From CAYJRW01 sp964372865 (lineage in GTDB: Bacteria > Patescibacteriota > Minisyncoccia > Minisyncoccales > 2-12-FULL-40-12), in NCBI GenBank assembly GCA_964372865.1, contig CAYJRW010000035.1:1-5195 (forward strand): a DNA stretch of 5,195 nt. Direction: 5' to 3'. Shown here one piece after another: positions 1-5,195 of the stretch. Under the pieces are notes generated by a model that saw nothing but the letters and a program-made list of their open reading frames with translations, was not told where the DNA came from and did no database searches. Made by a program: the position numbers and the translations under genes. Position 1 is the first letter of the stretch, and each line of letters opens with the position of its first letter.

Positions 1-1443
1 TATTTTTGTCTCTCTTTTATCGGAGGGATTTTTGTTAGTTCTTTTTTCACAATTTCTCAGCAGGTTTTGCTGCCGGTTTTAATTTTGGGTATTATTCTAA
101 TTTCTATATTCTGGCGTCTTAAAAATTTTGTCGTTGTCGGCTTTTGCGTTTTATTTTTAGTTTTGGGAATTTGGCGGCATCAAGCGGCTGAACTAAGAAT
201 TGCCGACAATGAACTAAGAAAATACAACGACTCAGAACAGGAAATAACTTTAATCGGTCAGGTAGTCGGTGAGCCGGATATTAGAGAAAAAATAATGCGA
301 CTAACAATCAAAACCGATATGGGCAAGGTTTTGCTGACAACTTGGCGGTACCCCGAATACAAATACGGAGACAAATTGAGGATTATGGGAACACTAGAAT
401 CGCCGCCAATTTTTGAAGAATTTAACTATAGAGATTTCCTGAAAAAAGATGGAATTTATTCGGTAATGTCTTGGCCGGAAATTGAATTAATAGGTTCAGG
501 ATTTGGGAATCCTTTAATGAAAGCTCTTTTTTCTTTCAAAAACAAATTTCAAGAAACCGCGGGGACTTTTCTTTCGCCGCCCCAACTCGGGATTTTAAAA
601 GCCCTATTTTCTGGCGATGAAAGCAGTATTTCCAAAGAATGGAAAGATAAATTGAATCTTACTGGCACCAGGCATATCACAGCAGTTTCAGGAATGAACA
701 TTACCATTATTGCCTTTTTGATATTCTCCTTTGCTTTAAGTTTTGGCCTTTGGCGGCAACAGGCTTTTTATTTGACAGTTTTTTTTCTTTTAATTTACAT
801 TTTAATGATTGGCGCTCCTCCTTCGGCGGTCAGGGCTGGGATTATGGCCGGCATTTTAATGACCGCCCAATATCTTGGCATATTTTCCACCGCCTCCAGA
901 GCAGTTTTTTTTGCTGCCGTCTTAATGCTCTTTTTTAATCCTTTACTTTTAAGGTTGGATGTTGGTTTTCAACTTTCTTTTTTGGCAATTTTTGGATTGG
1001 TGTATCTTCAACCATTTTTTTTCAATTGGTTGAAAAAAATCCCTGACCAAAAAATTTTGCCTATCAGAACCACGCTCTCGGCTACTTTATCTGCTCAGAT
1101 TTTTACTCTTCCAATTTTAATTTATAATTTCGGTTATATTCCTTTAGTTTCTCCAATTACCAATATTTTAATCGTGCCATTTATAGCCCCAATTACTATT
1201 TTGATTTTCATTTTTGGATTTTCCGGAATGATTTTTTGGTTTTTAGGCTGGATTTTATCCTGGCCAACTTGGCTCGTTTTAACTTATATTACGAGCATAA
1301 TTGACTGGTTTTCAAAACTTCCTTTCGCTCCCCTGAACTTAGAAAACGTTCACTGGATCTGGCTAATAATTTCTTATTTAATTTTAGGTCTTATCATTTG
1401 GCGTCTGCGAGAAAGCCAAAAGCTAAAATTTTTAGATTATTAA
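1..1443 (+). CDS. comEC: ComEC/Rec2 family DNA-uptake channel protein, short form, 5' end cut by the window
   Basis: Inner-membrane channel thought to pass single-stranded DNA into the cytoplasm during natural transformation. The frame is open to base 1, and the residues encoded before the TTG at 67 are hydrophobic as expected of a ComEC N-terminus, so the true start lies upstream; 480 residues are visible. In order: N-terminal membrane segments (about 1-55), a soluble OB-like domain of DUF4131 type (about 75-165), then the multi-helix Competence core (about 195-470). The core carries a GDES motif near 205, the hallmark HITAVSGMN near 225-233 and APPSAVRAG near 272-280. The protein stops right after the last membrane helix with a short basic tail (WRLRESQKLKF), so the C-terminal metallo-beta-lactamase-like domain of long ComEC proteins such as that of Bacillus is absent. 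Such short forms are, to my knowledge, common in candidate-phyla bacteria. The next gene begins 4 bases later. Family assignment is firm; the role in uptake is inferred. Confidence 0.93.
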   Translation, partial: YFCLSFIGGIFVSSFFTISQQVLLPVLILGIILISIFWRLKNFVVVGFCVLFLVLGIWRHQAAELRIADNELRKYNDSEQEITLIGQVVGEPDIREKIMRLTIKTDMGKVLLTTWRYPEYKYGDKLRIMGTLESPPIFEEFNYRDFLKKDGIYSVMSWPEIELIGSGFGNPLMKALFSFKNKFQETAGTFLSPPQLGILKALFSGDESSISKEWKDKLNLTGTRHITAVSGMNITIIAFLIFSFALSFGLWRQQAFYLTVFFLLIYILMIGAPPSAVRAGIMAGILMTAQYLGIFSTASRAVFFAAVLMLFFNPLLLRLDVGFQLSFLAIFGLVYLQPFFFNWLKKIPDQKILPIRTTLSATLSAQIFTLPILIYNFGYIPLVSPITNILIVPFIAPITILIFIFGFSGMIFWFLGWILSWPTWLVLTYITSIIDWFSKLPFAPLNLENVHWIWLIISYLILGLIIWRLRESQKLKFLDY

Positions 1444-1447
1444 AACG

Positions 1448-2563
1448 ATGTTAAAAGTTTTTAAAATATTTTTTTTAGTGCTTTCAGGAGCTTTAGTAAT
1501 AAGCTTTATTAGTTATATAATTCTCACACCTAAATTTCAAAAAACCCAAACTGCAACCGAGCCATTTTTTACTGATGAGAAAGAAATTTTAAATAATTTA
1601 ACTTTAGAACAAAAAATCGGCCAACTATTTTTAATTGGCTTTGAAGGTGCAAACTTAACGCCCCAATTAGAAAATTTAATTAAAACAATTCACCCGGGAG
1701 GCGTGCTTTTGCTTTCAAGAAATATCGAGGATAAAAACCAACTAAAAAAACTTATTATGGATATTCAAGAGATTTCTTTAAAGGAAAGTGGTCTTTTGCT
1801 TTTTGTAGCCGTTGACCAAGAGGGGGGAGTAATGTCTCGGATTAGTTGGCTTTCCGAAAAAACTCCTCAACCTTCAATCAGAAATACTGATGAGGCATAT
1901 AAAATTGGCTTCAAGAGAGGAAAGGAGCTTAAAGAGCTTGGTATTAACCTTAATTTGGCGCCGGTTGTGGACATTACCGGGCCGGATGATTTTCTTCATA
2001 ATCGTTCTTTTCAAAAAGGTTCTCAAATAACAGGCGAATTGGCAGCCCTCTTAGTTTCCGGTCAGAGGAACAGCGGAATATTTACGGCGATAAAACATTT
2101 CCCTGGTTACGGAGGCATTTCTTTCAATCCGGAAAGGACAAAATTGCCAATTTTATCTAAAATTCCAGAAACCTCTCACTTTTTAAGAACCATTCAATCA
2201 GCACCAGAAATGATAATGACCGCCAACGTTGTCTATTCAGAAATTGATAAAGAGCTCCCTTTTACTCTTTCTCCAAAAGGTATCCAATTTCTCAAAGATA
2301 ATTTAAGGCAAGATCTTTTAGTAATTTCTGACGACCTTTCTAGTCCTGTTTTGAAAAAAGAATTTTCCTTGGCGAAAACAATAACTTTGGCGGTCAAATC
2401 CGGAATTAACATTCTAATTGTTGCCGGTTTTGACGAACCAAAAGATTCCTTGTATGCCTTTAATTCTCTTTTGGAAGCTGTGAAAACTGGCGATATTGCT
2501 GAAGAACGCATAAACCATTCAGCCTTAAAGATTATTAGACTGAAACAAAATCTGTTAAGATAA
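1448..2563 (+). CDS. Membrane-anchored glycoside hydrolase family 3 protein (NagZ-like) with altered catalytic loop
   Basis: 371 residues. One hydrophobic segment (about 4-27) after a Lys-containing start and without a lipobox suggests a signal anchor, with the enzyme domain outside the membrane. The rest is a single GH3 N-terminal TIM-barrel domain: LTLEQKIGQLFLIGF (51-65), PGGVLLLSRNI (83-93), DQEGG (123-127), GINLNLAPVVDI (165-176), RSF (186-188), KHFPG (216-220), MTANVVYSEID (257-267) and SDDLS (294-298), where D295 is the expected nucleophile. Family members such as NagZ remove beta-N-acetylglucosamine, notably from peptidoglycan fragments. Here the loop after KHFPG reads YGGISFNPERTKLP instead of the usual HGD...DSH...LP, so the Asp/His acid-base pair is missing, and MTAH is MTAN. 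Activity on the usual substrate is therefore doubtful; altered catalysis or glycan binding are alternatives. No Shine-Dalgarno is visible before the ATG, but the tight 4-base gaps on both sides support this start and co-transcription. Fold confident, function not. Confidence 0.9.
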   Translation: MLKVFKIFFLVLSGALVISFISYIILTPKFQKTQTATEPFFTDEKEILNNLTLEQKIGQLFLIGFEGANLTPQLENLIKTIHPGGVLLLSRNIEDKNQLKKLIMDIQEISLKESGLLLFVAVDQEGGVMSRISWLSEKTPQPSIRNTDEAYKIGFKRGKELKELGINLNLAPVVDITGPDDFLHNRSFQKGSQITGELAALLVSGQRNSGIFTAIKHFPGYGGISFNPERTKLPILSKIPETSHFLRTIQSAPEMIMTANVVYSEIDKELPFTLSPKGIQFLKDNLRQDLLVISDDLSSPVLKKEFSLAKTITLAVKSGINILIVAGFDEPKDSLYAFNSLLEAVKTGDIAEERINHSALKIIRLKQNLLR

Positions 2564-2567
2564 AATA

Positions 2568-3869
2568 ATGACGAACCCCTCAGTTTCAAAAGCTTGGATA
2601 ATCTCGGTTAATATGGGGTACGGGCACCAGCGCACGGCTTTTGCTTTAAAAGACCTAGGGCAGATTATTAATGCTAACGATTATCAAGGAATTCCTAAAA
2701 AAGACAGGAGGGTTTGGGAAGCTACAAGAAAGTTTTATGAGGCAATATCGCGTTTTTCCAGGATTCCCTTGATAGGCAAGGCCGGTTTTTCAGTTTACGA
2801 CCAATTCCAAAAGATTGTAGCTTTTTATCCGAAAAAGGACTCGTCAAAGCCAAATTTTCCGTTAAAGCAAATTTATTCTTTATTTAAAAAGGGTTGGGGA
2901 AAGCATTTTATAGATGAGTTAAAAGTTAAAAGTTCAAAGTTAAAAGTTGACTTGCCGATAATTTCAACCTTTTTTACCCCGGCTTTTATGGCCGAAATTT
3001 TTGATTATCCCGGAGAGATTTTTTGCGTTGTTTGTGACGCTGATATTTCAAGAACCTGGGCGAGCTTTAACCCCCAAAAAAGCAGAATTAAATATTTAGT
3101 TCCCACAGAAAGAGTTGTTGAACGCCTGAAACTTTACGGAGTAAAGCCAAGCAATATTTTTTTAACCGGTTTCCCTTTGCCCTTAGAAAATATCGGGACA
3201 GAGAAGATGGAAATTTTAAAAGAAGATTTAAGAAATCGGCTTTTGAATCTGGACCCGCAAAATAAATATTACGAAAAATATAAGGTCTTGATTGCAAAAA
3301 ATCTTGGAAAACTGCCTGCAAAATCAGGTCATCCATTAACCATAATGTTTTCTGTCGGTGGAGCAGGAGCTCAGAAAGAAATCGCCGAGAAAATTTTAAG
3401 GGGCCTGAGGTTTGAAATATTTCAGGGCAGAGTTAAGGTTATTTTATCTGCCGGAATCATGGAAAAAATTAAAGAATACTTTGAAATTAAAATAAGAAAA
3501 TTTAAACTAAGAAAAGAGAACATAGAAATTATATTTGAAAAAGACATTAAAAATTATTTTGACAGATTCAATCAGGCGTTGAGGAAAACGGATGTTTTGT
3601 GGACAAAGCCCTCTGAACTTTCTTTTTATTCTGCCTTGGGAATACCCGTTCTTGTTGCCCCGCCTATTGGTTCCCAAGAGGAGTTCAATATGAGATGGCT
3701 ATTGAAATCCGGCTTTGGCTTGCTGCAGGAAAATCCAAACTACGTAAATCAATGGTTTTTTGACTTGCTTGGAGAAGGTTTTTTGGCCGAAGGAGCTATG
3801 GAAGGATTCATTGAAGGCGAGAAACTTGGCACGTTTAATATCTGGAAAATCGTAAATAAATCCTATTGA
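2568..3869 (+). CDS. GT-B glycosyltransferase-like protein, GT28 type (MurG / diacylglycerol glycosyltransferase relatives)
   Basis: 433 residues, no membrane helix, so probably cytosolic or peripheral on the inner membrane face. The N-terminal half has a glycine loop with His, NMGYGHQRTA (15-24), like the GxGGH acceptor-side loop of MurG and monogalactosyldiacylglycerol synthases. It also has a helical region (about 50-90), VVCDADISRTWAS (154-166) in the place of the VxTD...W strand, and YLVPTERVVERLKLYGV...IFLTGFPL (176-204), a close match to the family linker. The C-terminal half has MFSVGGAGAQ (260-269), TDVLWTKPSELSFYSALGIP (341-360) and PPIGSQEEFNMRWLLKSGFG (365-384), matching the nucleotide-sugar site. 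Relatives move a sugar from a nucleotide donor to a lipid acceptor; donor and acceptor here are unknown. The usual TKPGG...SEAL is TKPSE...YSAL, so the ribose-binding Glu position is Ser. Residues 117-128 come from a tandem DNA repeat. It lies between two surface hydrolase-type genes, 4 bases after the GH3 gene; no clear Shine-Dalgarno. A divergent non-catalytic relative remains possible. Confidence 0.85.
   Translation: MTNPSVSKAWIISVNMGYGHQRTAFALKDLGQIINANDYQGIPKKDRRVWEATRKFYEAISRFSRIPLIGKAGFSVYDQFQKIVAFYPKKDSSKPNFPLKQIYSLFKKGWGKHFIDELKVKSSKLKVDLPIISTFFTPAFMAEIFDYPGEIFCVVCDADISRTWASFNPQKSRIKYLVPTERVVERLKLYGVKPSNIFLTGFPLPLENIGTEKMEILKEDLRNRLLNLDPQNKYYEKYKVLIAKNLGKLPAKSGHPLTIMFSVGGAGAQKEIAEKILRGLRFEIFQGRVKVILSAGIMEKIKEYFEIKIRKFKLRKENIEIIFEKDIKNYFDRFNQALRKTDVLWTKPSELSFYSALGIPVLVAPPIGSQEEFNMRWLLKSGFGLLQENPNYVNQWFFDLLGEGFLAEGAMEGFIEGEKLGTFNIWKIVNKSY
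2917..2948 (+). repeat. 7-bp tandem repeat (AGTTAAA type) inside the glycosyltransferase gene
   Basis: Units AGTTAAA, AGTTAAA, AGTTCAA and AGTTAAA, then a partial AGTT, run without gaps for about 4.6 copies. Three units make 21 bases, so the array reads as a 7-residue peptide period and gives residues 117-128, ELKVKSSKLKVD, without breaking the frame. It falls in the acceptor-side half of the protein, between a helix and a hydrophobic strand (LPIIST), where a surface loop is likely. I recall similar Lys/Ser/Leu/Val inserts in candidate-phyla proteins; that is memory, not a search. Confidence 0.88.
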
Positions 3870-3886
3870 CCTCAGTAAATCAATAG
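3863..3886. repeat. Short inverted repeat between the glycosyltransferase and GH-A genes
   Basis: The arms CTATTGA (3863-3869) and TCAATAG (3880-3886) are perfect complements around a 10-base loop. The left arm includes the TGA stop codon of the glycosyltransferase gene, and the right arm ends 7 bases before the ATG at 3894. The stem is AT-rich and weak, with no T-run on either side, so it is not a convincing terminator. It could mildly affect translation or mRNA processing at this junction, or be chance. Confidence 0.35.
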
Positions 3887-3893
3887 ATTAAAG

Positions 3894-4910
3894 ATGATGT
3901 TCTTGAGAAAAATTTTATTAGGGTTCTTGATTTTTCTTTTGATTTTGGCTGGCTATTTTTTTGTTGTACCAGTTCCTAAGGCAGACAAAATTACTTGGGG
4001 AGTTAATTTTTCCCAAAAACATGCTCAGGATTTAGGGCTTGATTGGAGAGAAACATATTCTGCAATATTAGATGATTTGGAAGCCAAAAATATCAAACTG
4101 CTAAGCCATTGGGATTTGATTGAGCCCCAAGAAGACCAGTATTCTTTTGACGATTTGGACTGGCAAATAATTGAGGCCGAAAGAAGAGACGCCAAAATTA
4201 TTTTGGTAGTCGGCATAAAAACCGGCCGCTGGCCTGAATGCCATATCCCGGATTGGGCGCAGAATTTATCAAAAGAGGAACAGCAAAAAGAAGTTTTAGA
4301 GTTAATTGAGAATATTGTTTTAAGATACCGCGATTCAGAGGCAATTTTAAGGTGGCAGGCGGAAAACGAACCCTTTTTTCCTTTTGGTTTGTGTCCCTGG
4401 CAAGACAAAGAATTTGTGAAAAAAGAGATAGAACTGGTAAAGTCCCTGGACGAACAAAAAAGGCCCGTAGTAGTAACAGATTCAGGCGAGCTTTCTTGGT
4501 GGATTCAGGCGGCAAAACTGGGCGACATTGTCGGAACAACGATGTACAGAAAAGTCTGGTCAAAAGAACTTGGTATGTACGTTGATTTTCCGCTGCCACC
4601 TGCTTTTTACTGGCAAAAGGCGCGGTTGATTGAAAAATTATTTGGCAAAAAAGTAATTGTGGCAGAATTGCAAGCTGAGCCCTGGGGACCAAAGCTTTTA
4701 TACGATTCGCCGAGAGAGGAACAGAAAAGAACAATGAGTTTAAAACAATTTCAAAAGAACATTAAATTTGCTAAGAAAACAGGGCTTGACGAATTTTATT
4801 TGTGGGGAGCAGAGTGGTGGTACTGGCTGGAAGAAAAGTTTCCTGACGATGAAGATGCAGCTATCTGGGAGGAGGCAAAAGCGAATATAAGACGTGATGA
4901 AATACAATAA
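3894..4910 (+). CDS. Membrane-anchored TIM-barrel glycoside hydrolase, clan GH-A type
   Basis: 338 residues. A hydrophobic segment (about 7-26) after a short basic start, with no lipobox Cys, suggests a signal anchor or uncleaved signal peptide, with the barrel outside the cell membrane. Early barrel strands read WGVNFS (35-40), IKLLSHWDLIEPQ (67-79), YSFDDLD (83-89) and GRWPE (111-115). Strand 4 ends in WQAENEP (154-160), the Asn-Glu-Pro signature of clan GH-A, giving E159 as acid/base. VIVAELQAEPW (254-264) fits strand 7 with E258 as likely nucleophile (E262 is a second candidate). FYLWGAEWWYW (301-311) fits strand 8 with the substrate-stacking Trp. These are retaining enzymes on beta-glycosides (GH5, GH39 and GH42 share the layout); I cannot name the family or substrate. 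The only two Cys, C116 and C167, could form a disulfide. Two adjacent ATGs (3894, 3897) are equally good starts, and neither has a clear Shine-Dalgarno. It is the last gene of the + strand run, and its 3' end overlaps the opposing methyltransferase gene. Confidence 0.87.
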   Translation: MMFLRKILLGFLIFLLILAGYFFVVPVPKADKITWGVNFSQKHAQDLGLDWRETYSAILDDLEAKNIKLLSHWDLIEPQEDQYSFDDLDWQIIEAERRDAKIILVVGIKTGRWPECHIPDWAQNLSKEEQQKEVLELIENIVLRYRDSEAILRWQAENEPFFPFGLCPWQDKEFVKKEIELVKSLDEQKRPVVVTDSGELSWWIQAAKLGDIVGTTMYRKVWSKELGMYVDFPLPPAFYWQKARLIEKLFGKKVIVAELQAEPWGPKLLYDSPREEQKRTMSLKQFQKNIKFAKKTGLDEFYLWGAEWWYWLEEKFPDDEDAAIWEEAKANIRRDEIQ

Positions 4911-5195
4911 AAGAACGGTAATATTCTGAATGCTCGAGGTGAAGTTCAAAGTTTTTAAACAAATCACGCCACTCCCTGTCGGTTTTGTTGGAGTGCGGAT
5001 TTTTAAAGAACTCAAGATTGATAAGGTTGTCAAAAAAGTTGCTTAATATTCTATGCATTCTGCCTTTATGGATATCCTCAAGGATGATAATTTTTCTTGC
5101 CGTTCTTTTGGCTTCTTTTAACAAGTTTTCAGGATTTTTTGCGTGGTGCAACACACAAATCAAAAGAGCTGCGTCAAACGAGCTTTCAGGAAAAG
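4861..5195 (-). CDS. Class I SAM-dependent methyltransferase, C-terminal part (5' end beyond the window)
   Basis: Read on the - strand, the frame is open from the window edge to a TAG at 4861-4863, giving 110 residues. The TTG at 5163 is internal: the codons before it encode FPESSFDAAL, which joins LICVLHHAKNPENLLKEAKR to form the motif II / post-II region of Methyltransf_11-type enzymes, normally SFDxxxxxxVLHHxxxPxxxLxExxRxxK. KIIILEDIHKG (visible residues 34-44) is the following beta strand and loop. The rest is a helical, aromatic-rich tail (SNFFDNLINLEFF, YYRSFIVFHHVLY) that would help choose the substrate. The glycine-rich SAM-binding motif I must lie outside the window. The substrate is unknown; a small molecule, lipid or quinone is as likely as a sugar. 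The gene runs against the + strand cluster and is not part of its operon. Its last 16 codons plus stop fall within the end of the GH-A gene; the final LPPPR looks unlike the preceding tail. Confidence 0.88.
   Translation of the reverse strand, partial: FPESSFDAALLICVLHHAKNPENLLKEAKRTARKIIILEDIHKGRMHRILSNFFDNLINLEFFKNPHSNKTDREWRDLFKNFELHLEHSEYYRSFIVFHHVLYSLLPPPR

Noticed and set aside
67..69. TTG at 67 as the start of the ComEC gene
   Set aside because: The frame is open back to base 1 and encodes a ComEC-like hydrophobic N-terminus, so the start is upstream of the window.
2917..2948. AGTTAAA array as a CRISPR array or iteron origin
   Set aside because: Units are 7 bases with no spacers and lie inside a coding frame that they keep open.
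3867..3869. TGA recoded as Gly, as in Gracilibacteria or Absconditabacteria
   Set aside because: No in-frame TGA interrupts any domain in the window, and this TGA falls at the natural end of the glycosyltransferase. The evidence is limited because a TAA follows three codons later.
3863..3893. Inverted repeat as a Rho-independent terminator
   Set aside because: The stem is AT-rich, and neither strand has a following T-run; the genes on both sides look co-transcribed.
4352..4585. 77-codon + strand frame within the GH-A gene
   Set aside because: Out of frame with the conserved NEP region it covers; Arg-rich translation typical of a shadow.
4198..4734. 178-codon open frame on the - strand, plus shorter ones at 4025-4408 and 2233-2589
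   Set aside because: They lie opposite well-supported GH-A or GH3 coding sequence, and their translations are low in family-like motifs; they look like shadows of the + strand genes.
4740..5033. 97-codon open frame on the - strand
   Set aside because: It overlaps both the GH-A 3' end and the methyltransferase in another frame and shows no recognisable motif.
5161..5163. TTG (on the - strand) as the start of a 100-residue protein
   Set aside because: Upstream codons to the window edge continue the methyltransferase motif (FPESSFDAAL), so this Leu is internal.

Overview
The window is AT-rich and densely packed, and carries five protein genes. Four lie head to tail on the + strand with gaps of 4, 4 and 24 bases. 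The fifth comes in from the right on the - strand and overlaps the last + gene tail to tail by 50 bases. No rRNA, tRNA, CRISPR array, insertion sequence or clear terminator was seen. Genes run to the window edge on both sides, so the first and last are partial.

Organism: a candidate-phyla-radiation (Patescibacteria, Parcubacteria-like) bacterium is the best guess. The reasons are the short ComEC without its C-terminal beta-lactamase-like domain, the lack of clear Shine-Dalgarno sequences, minimal gaps, divergent versions of common enzyme families, and an in-frame AGTTAAA-type repeat encoding a Lys/Ser/Val-rich insert. This is inference from style, not from a marker gene. The standard bacterial code fits: every domain reads through without in-frame TGA.

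Layout: (1) 1-1443, 3' part of a ComEC/Rec2 DNA-uptake channel gene. (2) 1448-2563, a membrane-anchored GH3 (NagZ-like) protein that keeps the nucleophile Asp but lacks the usual Asp-Ser-His acid/base loop. (3) 2568-3869, a cytosolic GT-B glycosyltransferase-like protein of the MurG / diacylglycerol-glycosyltransferase (GT28) type, with an altered donor-site motif and the repeat insert. (4) 3894-4910, a membrane-anchored TIM-barrel glycoside hydrolase of clan GH-A type with both catalytic Glu candidates. (5) 4861-5195 on the - strand, C-terminal part of a class I SAM-dependent methyltransferase.

Working together: genes 2-4 are a small glycan set, one cytosolic transferase flanked by two predicted cell-surface hydrolase-fold proteins, probably co-transcribed with comEC. 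A plausible reading is synthesis of a glycolipid or surface glycan by the transferase and its trimming, recycling or recognition outside the membrane by the two anchored proteins. The substrate cannot be told from sequence. The most unusual points are the two rewired active sites (GH3 and GT28-like) sitting side by side.
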